Shown here in pieces: positions 55,597 to 64,000 of a DNA stretch of 64,000 nucleotides. Position 1 is the first letter of the stretch; every line of letters starts with the position of its first letter. A model generated the notes under the pieces. The model ran no database searches, was not told where the DNA came from, and was given only the letters and a program-made list of their open reading frames with translations. Both the position numbers and the translations under genes were made by a program. The stretch lies in the NCBI RefSeq assembly GCF_024721175.1, contig NZ_CP099398.1, positions 124,001-188,000 on the forward strand, in the 5' to 3' direction. Source of the DNA: Rhizobium sp. Pop5. GTDB taxonomy: Bacteria; Pseudomonadota; Alphaproteobacteria; Rhizobiales; Rhizobiaceae.

Positions 55597-55874
55597 AGCC
55601 TACGGCTAACAGCGCGCAGGATCCACGCCACCTGCGGCGCTGTTTATACCGCACTCATCCAACGGAAGCCCAAACTACTCTGGGCGAATGGATAAAACGC
55701 GGACCAATAGGAACTACTGAAAACTTCAGGTGCTTTGATGTTCCGAAATATGCAAGCCCTGTACCGAATTGCGCGACGAAACATACGTTGACGTGTTTTC
55801 GCTTTCGATTGCCATTGCAAAGACTTGCCCAGTACAATCTACTATTCTGAGTCAATATCGTCAAAAGCATAACC
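55597..55874. other. Intergenic, no gene recognised
   Basis: Short AT-richer gap between the c-di-GMP gene and the small protein. Nothing recognised. Confidence 0.4.
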
Positions 55875-56081
55875 GTGCAAAAGCTCATCCCATTTCCCCA
55901 TCCGAATAGAAATTCTGCGGATTTGAAAAGTTCAACTGCGAATTCGAATGGCTCCGGACATTTCGACATCATCCAATCGCTGAAATCGGAACTTCACGAT
56001 TTGGCTAGTGCCGTAAATCAGTTGGAGGCGCTATGTGAGTCATACCGATCCCAAGCTGATACGTGCTCGCAACCTAACTGA
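55875..56081 (+). CDS. Small helical protein of unknown function
   Basis: 68 aa beginning at GTG: MQKLIPFPHPNRN, a serine/asparagine linker, then an amphipathic helix (DIIQSLKSELHDLASAVNQ, LEALCESYRSQ). Same plan as the 61-aa protein at 13132 (short hydrophobic start, polar linker, helix with LEAL near its end). No clear ribosome-binding site, so its reality rests on that resemblance. Confidence 0.35.
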   Translation: MQKLIPFPHPNRNSADLKSSTANSNGSGHFDIIQSLKSELHDLASAVNQLEALCESYRSQADTCSQPN

Positions 56082-56337
56082 ACGACTGAGCGTCCGCGCT
56101 TGTCATCGTATTCCCTATGACCCTCTCTGGGCGTGGCGGCCAGTGGTTCGTTGAATCTTGCCAAACGTTCCCGGATCCCACCACTTCCCGAACACGGGAG
56201 CTTCAATTCGATCAACTCGAAACTTTCGGCCATTTGAACGGGTGGCGGAAAAAAACGTCAGCGATTGCGCCGTGATTTCGTAATGGTTCTGCCTATTTGC
56301 TGAAGGCGGTCGGCCGATTGGAATGCTCCATCAGACC

Positions 56338-56603
56338 TCAACTTACCGGCAGCAAGGACTGCAGGTTCGATAGCTTCTTTTCGTGGATGAGGATATACGG
56401 ATCCTCGAACTCTACCCGCATCTTGTCCTGGTTGGCGACGAAGTAGGGGCTGAGGTACGGGTCGAATTGCATGCGCGCGAAGACTACGAGTTTGGTCTCG
56501 GCGGTCTTGGCTTCCTCGACGAAATGGCACTCTCGTTGCTAACCTTCTCCATTGCGTCGACGAGGAACGGCCGCGCAAGGTCGATGCCACGCTTCGGGTC
56601 CAT
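56338..56603 (-). pseudogene. Remnant of a conserved protein of unknown function
   Basis: Two overlapping minus-strand frames have protein-like sequence: DPKRGIDLARPFLVDAMEKV first, then, one base out of frame, [20 protein letters not shown] and [19 protein letters not shown] to a stop at 56338. Composition and continuity suggest one protein broken by a single-base change near 56535. I do not recognise the family. Confidence 0.4.
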
Positions 56604-56861
56604 CGATTCATCCCGGACGCTCCCGCCTTGCGTAATAGACTGGATTTTTCATTTCTGCCTGGGTTTCAAACCTGTCTCGCCGTGGTGTTGCTGCATCCCG
56701 TCCTGCCCCGGCTTTTGGTCCTGCCAGGCTCGCGCTGCCCGCAACGGCTTTGCCGTCCTTCACTTCGTTGCGGCCCTGCGGGTGCTGGCCGCACTTGCAG
56801 CCTGGCTTTTGGACCGCCGTAGCAGGTCGCGATGGCCGCGACCTCGAACGGAGGTTCAGAG
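56604..56861. other. Leader region of the ArdC-like gene
   Basis: GC-rich, no gene recognised. Ends in GGAGG before the ATG at 56862. No clear promoter. Confidence 0.4.
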
Positions 56862-57782
56862 ATGAACAGGCAGCAATCCAATCAACGATCCGATATCTAC
56901 AGCCGCATCACCACCAAGATCATCGCCGATCTCAAACAGGGCGTCCGTCCATGGACCAAGCCATGGACGACGGGAGGCTGGACAGCCGAGGTCAGCCGGC
57001 CACTGCGCCACAATGGCCAACCCTACACCGGCATCAATGCTCTGCTCCTCTGGTCTGAAGCCATCGCCCGCGGCTTTGCATCACCAAGGTGGATGACGTT
57101 TCGCCAGGCAATCGAGCTCGGCGGCGCCGTCCGCAGGGGCGAAACCGGCACGACCGTCGTCTTCGCCAGCTCTTTCATCCGCGCCGAGACGACGGAGACA
57201 GGCGCCGAAATCGAACGCGACATCCCCTTCCTCAAAACCTACACCGTGTTCAACACCGACCAGATCACCGGCCTTGATGGCCTTGCCCATTCCATCGCGC
57301 CTGACCAGGATTGGATGAGCCGCATCGGTGCTGCCGGCCGCTTCTTTGCCAATACCGGCGCCCTGATCCGCCATGGAGGATCGGCGGCCTATTATGCTGC
57401 TGCCCGTGACTACATCCAGATGCCGTGCTTCGACGCCTTCCGGGACGATGCATCCTATGTCGCCGTTCTCAGTCACGAGATGACGCACTGGACCGCTGCA
57501 CCGCGAAGGCTCGATCGGGATCTCAGCCGCTATGCGAAAGACAGGAGCGAACGCGCCCGCGAAGAGCTCATTGCCGAACTCGGCAGCTGCTTTCTCTGCG
57601 CCGATCTTGGTATCGTCCCCGAGCTCGAACCACGCCCCGACCATGCAAGCTATCTCGATGACTGGCTCAAGGTTCTCGGCAGCGACAAGCGTGCCATCTT
57701 TTCAGCGGCAGCTCATGCCCAGCGCGCGGTCGACTATCTGCATGACTTGCAGCCGGACCTCAACGAGGAGGAGGCGGCGTGA
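56862..57782 (+). CDS. ArdC-like antirestriction / ssDNA-binding zincin
   Basis: 306 aa. N-terminal ssDNA-binding domain of the ArdC/DUF1738 type (DIYSRITTKIIADLKQGVRPW, RHNGQPYTGINALLLW, TTVVFASSF) and C-terminal zinc metallopeptidase domain with HEMTHW and a later glutamate region (REELIAELGSCFLCADLG). Such proteins are carried by conjugative plasmids, where they are made early in the recipient and can protect incoming DNA from restriction. ATG 56862 follows GGAGG; an upstream in-frame ATG does not. Supports a plasmid or integrative-element setting. Confidence 0.9.
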   Translation: MNRQQSNQRSDIYSRITTKIIADLKQGVRPWTKPWTTGGWTAEVSRPLRHNGQPYTGINALLLWSEAIARGFASPRWMTFRQAIELGGAVRRGETGTTVVFASSFIRAETTETGAEIERDIPFLKTYTVFNTDQITGLDGLAHSIAPDQDWMSRIGAAGRFFANTGALIRHGGSAAYYAAARDYIQMPCFDAFRDDASYVAVLSHEMTHWTAAPRRLDRDLSRYAKDRSERAREELIAELGSCFLCADLGIVPELEPRPDHASYLDDWLKVLGSDKRAIFSAAAHAQRAVDYLHDLQPDLNEEEAA

Positions 57783-57794
57783 GCCGTCTCCTTC

Positions 57795-58076
57795 TTAGCC
57801 ACCCGGACGCCGCCCACTGCCGCGACCCGACGGCCGCAAGCTCCTATCCCGCGAACCGGCGTCTAAAATCGTCAGGCATTGACCTCGCGCAGCTAGTGGG
57901 GCGTGTTCACCGGCATATTGAAAGTGACGCGCGAAGTATTCCGACGGCGTCGTCATGCGGCCCGTGGTGAGAACCAGCGCATCCCCTCGACCGTCGATGC
58001 TGAAAATCACGCGACTGTGCAGGCTTGCAACCTCCTCCGGCAGATCCTCCCTTAGCATCGCGATGGCGGAAGCCAT
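57795..58076 (-). CDS. Hypothetical protein
   Basis: 93 codons, MASAIAMLREDLPEEVASLHS, then FSIDGRGDALVLTTGRMTTP and SEYFARHFQYAGE. The first two thirds have balanced, protein-like composition, and the reading frame continues upstream to about 58170 without a standard start (IVLVRPRRT before the ATG), so the true start may be non-ATG or lost. The tail after LTILDA is arginine-rich and may be read-through past a lost stop. Function unknown; plasmid-type neighbour. Confidence 0.4.
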   Translation of the reverse strand: MASAIAMLREDLPEEVASLHSRVIFSIDGRGDALVLTTGRMTTPSEYFARHFQYAGEHAPLAARGQCLTILDAGSRDRSLRPSGRGSGRRPGG

Positions 58077-58408
58077 CGTCCGCCGAGGGCGAACGAGAAC
58101 GATGTCCCGCGCGAACGAGTCGTCGTGCGTAGCATCGAGAGAAGCGTTGATGACAGCGGGTCGTCGGATGATCTATTTGGAACTAGCAAAAAATATTGCT
58201 TTGATAAATTTGCGCTGACAGCTTTGGCCGCGGCCTCAACACGAGCGGGTGCCTGCAGCCGCTGGCGCGCATTGGAAAGATGGAGGCGGACGGTTTGAAT
58301 GGATAAGTTTCAGTCTCCTATGGATAGCACCGTCACTATCGCCGTCGGATAAAAGCTACAAACAACGTCTTTCCTGTTTCGTCGTAAGCCTCCGGTGAAG
58401 GCCGCAGG

Positions 58409-58631
58409 TCAGGCCGCTTGAGCGTTGACGGTCGGCGGCGTCCAATTCCACGGACTGCTCCAGCCTGGTAATCGACGTATCAGCGATGCGGGCAAGAACG
58501 TCGGCCAGCCACACCTGCGGATCGATGTCGTTGAGTTTTGCCGTCATAATCAATGTGGCCATGAAGGCCGCACGATCTGCACCGCGGTCTGATCCGGCGA
58601 AGAGCCAGGATTTTCTGCCGAGCGCAATGCC
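58409..58631 (-). pseudogene. tnpC: IS66 tnpC, 3' part
   Basis: C-terminal end of the IS66 DDE transposase: GIALGRKSWLFAGSDRGADR, AAFMATLIMTAKLNDIDPQV, WLADVLARIADTSITRLEQ. It continues exactly the sequence lost at the end of the 5' part (NNAAERALRG at 61113), so the two halves were one gene before the insertion. A late frame change after RLEQ alters only the tail. Confidence 0.9.
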
Positions 58632-58633
58632 CC

Positions 58634-59110
58634 GTTCATTCTGCCCATGTCGGCGATGAAGTCGAGGTTCACTATCGCTGGCATCCATATTTTGGCCAGA
58701 AGGTTTCCATTCGTCGCGTCGAAGAACGAGCGACAGGCCGGTTTTTGAAGGTTCTGGGGCCGACAGGTGTCGTCATCGCGATCTCAGGGTGGATGATCGA
58801 TCCCGTGGTCTGCCGCGGCATGACCATGGGAACGCCACGCGTCGATCTTGCGACGCTAATCGAATTGAACAGGCTGGTCTCTGGCGGCAGCAAAGCGGCA
58901 CCCTTCCGAAGTGGACGTAGAATCACTCAGGAGGACCATGATGAGATCCCGCAATACGCTGGTGCCGGCGTCGGGCCGGCAGCTCGACCTGATATTCAAA
59001 ACTCGGATGCTCGACGGACTGAGCGACAAGGAACGCAAGAAGGCGATTTCAACGCTGGCTTGCCTGCTGATGCAGGCCGCAGGCCTCGTCGTCGAGGAGG
59101 TCAACGATGA
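58634..59110 (+). CDS. Y4iC-like short protein of the recombinase element (start unclear)
   Basis: Reading frame opening at the insertion edge: VHSAHVGDEVEVHYRWHPYF, GQKVSIRRVEERATGRFL, KVLGPTGVVIAISGWMIDPV, LIELNRLVSGGSKAAPFRS. No standard start codon exists between the edge and 58745 in this frame, so the protein is either truncated by the junction or begins elsewhere; a valine-coding GTT heads the frame. The 3' part overlaps the next gene in another frame. Function unknown; its conserved placement before this recombinase type is from memory. Confidence 0.45.
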   Translation, partial: VHSAHVGDEVEVHYRWHPYFGQKVSIRRVEERATGRFLKVLGPTGVVIAISGWMIDPVVCRGMTMGTPRVDLATLIELNRLVSGGSKAAPFRSGRRITQEDHDEIPQYAGAGVGPAARPDIQNSDARRTERQGTQEGDFNAGLPADAGRRPRRRGGQR

Positions 59111-59120
59111 CCAGCACTGA
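58941..59120 (+). CDS. Small protein preceding the recombinase
   Basis: 59 aa: RSRNTLVPASGRQLDLIFKT, LDGLSDKERKKAISTLACLL, then MQAAGLVVEEV. ATG 58941 lies 6 nt after AGGAGG (ATG 58938 is too close). Its 3' end overlaps the recombinase start by 14 nt, implying coupled translation. Possibly a recombination directionality or accessory factor; not shown. Confidence 0.6.
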   Translation: MRSRNTLVPASGRQLDLIFKTRMLDGLSDKERKKAISTLACLLMQAAGLVVEEVNDDQH

Positions 59121-61109
59121 TTTGATTCCGACAGCGCTGCTCGCGCGCAAGGCCGTCGTTTATGTGCGGCAATCCACGCAGTCGCAGGTTATAACCAATC
59201 TGGAAAGCCAGCGACGGCAGTATAATCTTGTTGACATTGCGCGACACCACGGCTTCAGCGACGTCGAGGTGATCGACGACGACCTCGGGCGCTCTGCCAG
59301 CGGAACCGTCGCCCGTCCGGGCTTCGATCGTCTCGTCGCCCTACTGTGCGCCGGCAAAGTTGGTGCCGTTTTCTGCTTCGATGCTTCACGGCTTGCGCGC
59401 AACGGTCGGGACTGGCATCACCTGCTCGAACTGTGCGGCCTGGTCGAAGCCCGCGTCATTGACATGACGGCGTCTACAATCCATGTCGACCCAACGATCG
59501 GCTGCTGCTGGGAATGAAGGGCAGTATCAGCGAGTTCGAACTGGGCGTGCTGAGAGCCCGGATGCTCGATGCCGCCAGGTCGAAGGCGCGCCGTGGCGAA
59601 CTGCGACTTTCCGTTCCGTTCGGCTACATTTGGCATCGGGAGGCCGGGCTTGGGCTCGATCCTGATCTGCGTCTGCAAGAGGTAATTCGATCCATCTTCG
59701 CCCGCTTCCACGACCTTGGAAGCGCGCGTCAGGTGCTGCTGTCGATGACGAAAGATCACATTCACTTCCCTCGGCCGTCGGATGAAGGGCGCATGACCAA
59801 CTTCGTATGGATGCCAGTACGTTATCGCAATGTGATCGGCATCCTCAAAAACCCCTTCTACGCCGGCGTTTACGTCTATGGGAAGAGCGAGAAGCGGACT
59901 GCCATCGTCGATGGACGGGCTCGGCGCAGTTACGGGCACGGCAAGCCCGTCGGTAGCTGGGAGGTGATGATCCGGGACCATCACGAAGGTTACATTAGTT
60001 GGGGCGAATACGAGCGTAACCAACAGCAACTGGCCCTCAATAATTATGGCCGCTCGGGTGGGACTAAATCGGGCCGCGGCGGCAAAGCATTATTATCAGG
60101 TCTCCTGACCTGCGGACGGTGTGGACGGCGACTGAGTGTTGCCTATACGGGAAATCCACAAAATCCTGTCTATCGCTGCTATAAACAGAACCTGATGATG
60201 GGCTTGCCCCGTTGCATGACGTTCGGCGGCTCGAAGGTCGATGCGGCGGTTGCGCGCGAGTTGTTGCGCGCGGTAGAACCATTAGCGATCGAGGCGACTT
60301 TTGAAGCAGAGCGGATGCACCGGGAGCGACAGGAAGACCAGCGCCACATTCACGATCTGGAGCTACAACAGGCCCGCTACGAGGCTAGCCTCGCCGAGCG
60401 CCGCTATGCGGCATGCGATCCCGACAACCGCCTGATAGCTGCACAGCTTGAGAAGAATTGGGAAACGGCGCTACGCCGCGTCCGTGATCTGGAAGTGCGC
60501 GGCCTACCGAAAGTCCTTCAACCATCGAAGTTGACCCAGGCACTTTCGCAAACCTCGCCGACAATCTGCAGGCGGCCTGGGAGTCGCCGGATGTCACCAT
60601 GCGCGTGCGCCAGCAACTGCTACGTACATTGATCGCCGACATTGTTGTCGATGTCGTGATGAGGTGCGCGACGTGGTGCTGACCATCCATTGGAAAGGCG
60701 GTCAGCATTCGGAGCTCAAGGTTCGCAAGCCCCAGACGGGTGAACACGGGTGCGCCACAACGGAAGATGCTTTGGCAGTGATGCGGAGCATGGCAGGACG
60801 CTGGTCCGATGAACATATCGCCGCGTCGCTCAATCGAATGGGAATGCCCACGGGGCAAGGAAAAACCTGGACTGCACACCGGGTCGCTTCCGTAAGGCGG
60901 GTCCGGGCCATTCACGCGTACAAATCAGCCGATAAAGAGGGCGAATGGCTGACCATGACAGAGGCGGCGGCGGTTTTGGGCGTGACCAACCACCGAATAC
61001 GCCACCTGATCAAGACGAACGTGTTGTCTGCCGAATTGCTGACACCGAGACGCTTCCAATGTTTACAGATACTTAAAGAGGGAGTGCACAATGACTCAGG
61101 TCCGGCAAA
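59107..61109 (+). pseudogene. Large serine recombinase, several frameshifts
   Basis: Resolvase N-terminal catalytic domain with the nucleophile in VYVRQSTQSQ and LESQRRQY, DDLGRSASG and FCFDASRLARNGRDW; then the recombinase domain (GILKNPFYAGVYVYGKSEKR), zinc ribbon (LLTCGRCGRRLSV ... CMTFGGS), coiled coil (ELQQARYEASLAERRYAACD) and a C-terminal HTH-containing part (WTAHRVASVRRVRAIHAY, TEAAAVLGVTNHRIRHLIK). Frames change near 59490, about 60530 and about 60652, each repaired by a single base. The C-terminus runs out at the insertion edge. Inactive as read, though the lesions are of the single-base type seen elsewhere in this sequence. Confidence 0.87.
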
Positions 61110-61112
61110 GCC

Positions 61113-62540
61113 TCTGAGCGCTCGCTCTGCCGCATTATTCGTCAGGCAAATCCGGCCGTCCTGCAGAAATGATGTGAAGCCATCCCAGCGCTTGAGCATG
61201 TAGTCGATCGCCTCCGCCACCGGAGAACTGCGTGAGAGCTTTGCCCGCTCGGTTTGAAGCCAGACCTGCAGATCATCGACGAGTGGCAGACAGTCTCTCC
61301 GGCGACGCTCCAGGCGTTGATCGGCCGGAAGCCCGTTGATCTCGCGCTCAATATCGAACAGGCCGTCGATCCGTTTGACGGCTTCGAGCGCCATAGGGGA
61401 GATCGGCGCGGCGTTCTTTCCACGCTTGGCATTTGCGGCAATGTCGGCGAGCACGAAGAACTTACGCCGCGAGTGTGCCCAACAAAACGCCTGCCTTAGA
61501 GGATTTGGATCGCGATCAACCTTGAACAGCGGATTGTAGCCGCCATAGGCGTCCGCCTGCAGAATGCCTTTGAAGGTCTTCAGGTGGCGCTCCGGATGCT
61601 CCTGCCGTCGGTCCCGCGAGGCATAGTAAAGGGCCGCCGGCGGAGAGAGCCCTCCGAACGGCCGATCGTCCCGGACATAGGTCCAGATGCGGCCCGTATC
61701 GGTCTTTCCCTTGGCCAGGATCGGCACGGTCGTGTCGTCGCCGTGCAGACGTTCGGCAGCAAGGACATGCGCCTCGATCAGGGAGTGAATGGGCTTCAAC
61801 GCCGCGGCACATGCTCCAACCTGATCGGCCAGCGTCGACAAGCTGAGGTCGACGCCCTCGCGGGCGTAGCGCTCGCTCTGGCGATTGAGCGGCTGGTGCT
61901 GGGCGAACTTCTCAAACAGGATCATCGCCAGCAGGTTCGGCCCGGCAAAACCGCGGGGTGTCACATGGAAGGGTGCGGGTGACTGCGTGATCTTCTCACA
62001 CTCGCGGCAGGTGAACTTCTCCCGCACCGTCTGGATGACCTTCCACTGACGCGGGATGACTTCCAAGGTCTCGGTAATGTCTTCGCCAAGCTTCGACAGT
62101 TTAACCGATCCACAACAGGCGCAATTCGTGGGAGCGGCGATTACGACGCGCTCACGCGGCAGGTGTTCGGGAAAGGGCTTGCGTGACGGACGCTTGCGCT
62201 CGAAGGCTTTGACGGCTGAAGCTTTGGCTGCGATCTCCGCCGCCAGTTCATCTTCACCGGCGTCCGCTTCCAACTCCTCGAGCTGCAGTTCCATCTGCTC
62301 CAGGAGCCGCGCCTTGCGCTCGGACCGGCTGCCGTAGAGTGCACGGCGAACCTTGTCGATCTCCAGCTTCAGCCGCGCGATCAGCGCCTCGGAATGCGAT
62401 ACGAGTGCCTTTGCGCTGGCGGCTTCTGCCTTGGCGGTCGCTGCTTCTGCTTCGGCTGCGACACGTCGAGCGCGTTCCTGGGCCAGCAGTGCAAGCGCAC
62501 TGGCAAGGTCGTCCGGAAGCTCTTCGGTCGCATTGCTCAT
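61113..62540 (-). pseudogene. tnpC: IS66 tnpC, 5' part
   Basis: About 476 residues of the IS66 transposase: coiled coil (LVSHSEALIARLKLEIDKVRR), zinc-binding CCGSVKLSKLGEDI, EFHxTPRGFAGPNL-type block (FHVTPRGFAGPNLLAMILFE), RLHGDDTTVPILAKG, and late LTNNAAERALRG. After that the frame runs into the inserted element for about 65 foreign codons (to 60912). ATG at 62540. Confidence 0.9.
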
Positions 62541-62585
62541 GACAGGATGGAATCATATTCGACCCTGTCATTCCAGTGTTTTTGG

Positions 62586-62933
62586 TTATCCGGCCGACGT
62601 CGGCCGCCAGGTCTTTTGCGGCATCCGCCAGTCGATACCTTCCAGCAGATAACCGAGCTGCGCAGGCGTGATCACCACCGTGCCATCGGCCGCTGATGGC
62701 CAGATGAAGCGGCCGCGCTCCAGCTTCTTCGTGAACAGGCAAGCGCCCTGGCCGTCATGCCAGATCACCTTGATCAGACCGCCACCGCGGCCGCGGAATA
62801 CGAACAGGTGTCCACACATCGGGTCGCGCTTCAGCGCCTCCTGCACCATCAACGACAAACCGGGGAAGCCTTTTCGCATATCGGTGTGGCCTGTCGCCAG
62901 CCAGACCTTCACGCCACTCGGAACCGGAATCAT
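62586..62933 (-). CDS. tnpB: IS66 accessory protein TnpB
   Basis: 115 aa of the IS66 Orf2 family: MIPVPSGVKVWLATGHTDMR, KGFPGLSLMVQEAL, GHLFVFRGRGGGLIKVIWHD. ATG 62933 overlaps the proper tnpA stop (ATGA), the standard arrangement; longer in-frame extension is tnpA territory. Required for transposition together with TnpA and TnpC. Confidence 0.92.
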   Translation of the reverse strand: MIPVPSGVKVWLATGHTDMRKGFPGLSLMVQEALKRDPMCGHLFVFRGRGGGLIKVIWHDGQGACLFTKKLERGRFIWPSAADGTVVITPAQLGYLLEGIDWRMPQKTWRPTSAG

Positions 62934-63315
62934 CGCAGCCCCAGCACGCAATCGAGAATCCGCCAAGGGCATCCGTATCGATGTCGCTATCCACGCGCAC
63001 GCGCCGACCCCGTCCAAGCTCGATTGTCACATCGCTACGCTTCCGACGAGGGTGGGATGTGGTGGGCGATTCCGGTTGAACGGGAGAGACTGTCGAAGCG
63101 GCCTCGGATACGATCACCGGCACCAAAGTCGCCGTATCAGACCTTGGCTCCTCGATCCGGCAAAGCTCTTTGCGCCAACGGAACAACTGGCTGACATGGA
63201 TGCCGGCCGCGCGGGCAATCTCGGAGATGACCGCGTCTGGCTCAAAGCACGCAGCGACAAGGCGCTCTTTATCTTCGCGTGACCAGCGCCGACGGCGCTC
63301 TACAGACGTGATCAC
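62930..63315 (-). pseudogene. tnpA: IS66 TnpA, frameshifted near its end
   Basis: IS66 Orf1 with HTH: WSREDKERLVAACFEPDAVI, SEIARAAGIHVSQLFRWRKE, then VTIELGRGRRVRVDSDIDTDAL. Near 62963 one base is missing: the normal end (RRILDCVLGLR and stop overlapping tnpB) is read only if one G is restored, and the length is then an exact 128 codons plus stop. As sequenced, the frame runs on into tnpB. Confidence 0.88.
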
Positions 63316-63443
63316 CTCAATTGGGTAAGCGACAAGCAGCCCCCGTCTGGCATTGATGGCGGCGATTCCGGTATTGCGGTGAGACGATTCACGAACTGTG
63401 AGCTTCTATGTCTGCGCCTAGCTCTGGAACTAGAAACTTCCAT

Positions 63444-63794
63444 ATGATCGAGGCCGTTCCGGAACGGCTTGAAGGTGCGCCGCGACAGTTTCGGCGGCGC
63501 TGGTCCGACGAATTCAAAGAACGGGCAGTGGCCGAGGCGATGGAGCCCGGCGCCAGTGTTTCGGCGATCGCACATCGCCTAGAGATACATCCCTCACAGC
63601 TATTTGGTTGGCGCCGTGATGCTCGTGACGGACGCCGATCTGCGCGGCAGGATCAGGCTACGGTATCGAGAACGACGTCAAGTGGTGCGCTTGCGGTGAT
63701 CGACGTGATCATCGGCGACGTTGTGATCCGGGCTGGCGCTGGGATCGATGAAGCACACCTGCAACGGGTTATCCGAGCGGTGCGCTCGGCATGA
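63444..63794 (+). CDS. tnpA: IS66 TnpA (element 2)
   Basis: 116 aa (ATG 63444; ATG 63408 also possible) with the Orf1 helix-turn-helix: FRRRWSDEFKERAVAEAMEP, SVSAIAHRLEIHPSQLFGWR, and the late motif DVIIGDVVIRAGAGIDEAHL. Its stop overlaps the tnpB start (ATGATC after GGC). Appears intact. Confidence 0.88.
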   Translation: MIEAVPERLEGAPRQFRRRWSDEFKERAVAEAMEPGASVSAIAHRLEIHPSQLFGWRRDARDGRRSARQDQATVSRTTSSGALAVIDVIIGDVVIRAGAGIDEAHLQRVIRAVRSA

Positions 63795-64000
63795 TCCCGT
63801 CGAACGTAAAGGTCTTTCTCGCGAGCCATCCAATAGACTTCCGCAAGGGGCCAGATAGCTTGCTATCGCTGGTTCGAGATGCCGGCAGCGATCCGTTCAG
63901 CGGATCTCTCTATGTCTTCCGGGCGAAGCGAGCGGACCGGATCAAGATTGTATGGTGGGATGGATCCGGGGTTTGCCTTTATGCCAAGCGGTTGGAAAAA
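63791..64000 (+). CDS. tnpB: IS66 TnpB (element 2), 3' partial
   Basis: First 70 codons of the Orf2 family protein: MIPSNVKVFLASHPIDFRKG, SLLSLVRDAGSDPFSGSLYV, FRAKRADRIKIVWWDGSGVC. Runs past the right edge of the window. Overlaps the tnpA stop as usual. Confidence 0.9.
   Translation, partial: MIPSNVKVFLASHPIDFRKGPDSLLSLVRDAGSDPFSGSLYVFRAKRADRIKIVWWDGSGVCLYAKRLEK

Larger units (their letters stand above)
58632..61112 (+). mobile_element. 2,481-bp serine-recombinase element inserted in IS66 tnpC
   Basis: Removing this segment rejoins tnpC in frame (ALRG | IALGRKSW). The trinucleotide GCC is present at both edges (58629-58631 and 61110-61112), the possible shared core. Cargo, all rightwards: a Y4iC-like short protein, a 59-residue protein and a large serine recombinase, and nothing else. 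No long terminal inverted repeats were seen, as expected for serine-recombinase integration. Confidence 0.72.
58384..63324 (-). mobile_element. IS66-family element 1, split by a serine-recombinase element and truncated
   Basis: Left end begins GTAAGCCTCCGGTGAAGG (58384), a good IS66 terminal repeat. Minus-strand tnpA, tnpB and tnpC occur in the standard order; tnpC is interrupted by the insertion 58632-61112. The right terminal repeat is missing: a second IS66 element begins at 63325, 10 bp upstream of tnpA. Confidence 0.82.
63325..64000 (+). mobile_element. IS66-family element 2, left part
   Basis: Begins with the terminal sequence GTAAGCGACAAGCAGCC at 63325, immediately against the truncated leader of element 1, and runs off the window. 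Contains tnpA and the start of tnpB in the rightward direction. Differs clearly in protein sequence from element 1, so it is an independent insertion. Confidence 0.78.

Noticed and set aside
56862..57782. Anti-CRISPR or toxin role for the HEMTH protein
   Set aside because: Domain order matches ArdC-like antirestriction/ssDNA-binding zincins, which explains it sufficiently.

Overview
The window is most likely part of a large accessory replicon (megaplasmid or symbiotic/catabolic plasmid) of a Rhizobiaceae bacterium (Rhizobium, Agrobacterium or Sinorhizobium type). This is inferred from the rhizobial style of the proteins (many ribose-type ABC importers, chemoreceptors with a C-terminal xWxxF tail, GGDEF/EAL proteins), from the plasmid-type ArdC-like protein, and from the IS21, IS66, IS256 and IS630 elements and group II intron remnants at both ends. 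No replication, tRNA or rRNA gene was seen.

Layout. 1-5.9 kb: a ribose-type ABC importer (broken binding-protein gene, fused ATPase, two permeases) followed by a semialdehyde-type dehydrogenase. 6.1-10.2 kb: a mobile-element graveyard, in which a group II intron remnant is split by a complete IS21 element, next to an IS630 remnant. 10.6-23.5 kb: signalling genes (two chemoreceptors, a frameshifted AraC regulator, a PAS-GGDEF-EAL protein, an orphan binding protein, a divergent SDR). 23.7-48.8 kb: a catabolic island, interrupted by an IS256 remnant. It holds two metallo-beta-lactamase-fold hydrolases, three zinc alcohol dehydrogenases, a GntR/FCD regulator, an alpha/beta hydrolase, an SDR, a flavin reductase + PcaC-like protein + luciferase-like monooxygenase module, a binding protein, an aminotransferase, a GFA-domain protein, an SsuE-like FMN reductase with RibBA, a phosphoglycerate mutase paralogue, a second complete ABC importer, an ABM-domain protein and a type II NADH dehydrogenase. 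49-56 kb: a second signalling block (AraC, frameshifted chemoreceptor, PAS-GGDEF-EAL, small protein). 56.9-64 kb: an ArdC-like zincin, then nested IS66 elements, one split by a 2.48-kb serine-recombinase element.

The main candidate for an undescribed system is the catabolic island. A 17-bp near-palindrome approximating AGATTGTC-N-GACAATCT sits between the -35 and -10 hexamers (usually TTGACA, then the operator) of at least eight promoters from 14.7 to 41.3 kb, with weaker copies upstream of gntR and of the FMN reductase gene. The GntR/FCD protein at 26758 is the obvious candidate repressor. I infer one effector-induced regulon that imports a sugar-like or sugar-linked compound, oxidises it with an FMN-dependent two-component monooxygenase whose flavin supply (RibBA and two flavin reductases) is co-regulated, and processes the products by hydrolases and dehydrogenases. 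The substrate cannot be told from sequence.

Several genes (binding protein at the left edge, AraC at 13.4 kb, chemoreceptor at 50.4 kb, IS66 tnpA) are each broken by loss of a single base in a G or C run, and one added base restores a full-length frame. This looks either like systematic homopolymer under-calling or like recent decay, and matters for how the 'pseudogenes' here are read.
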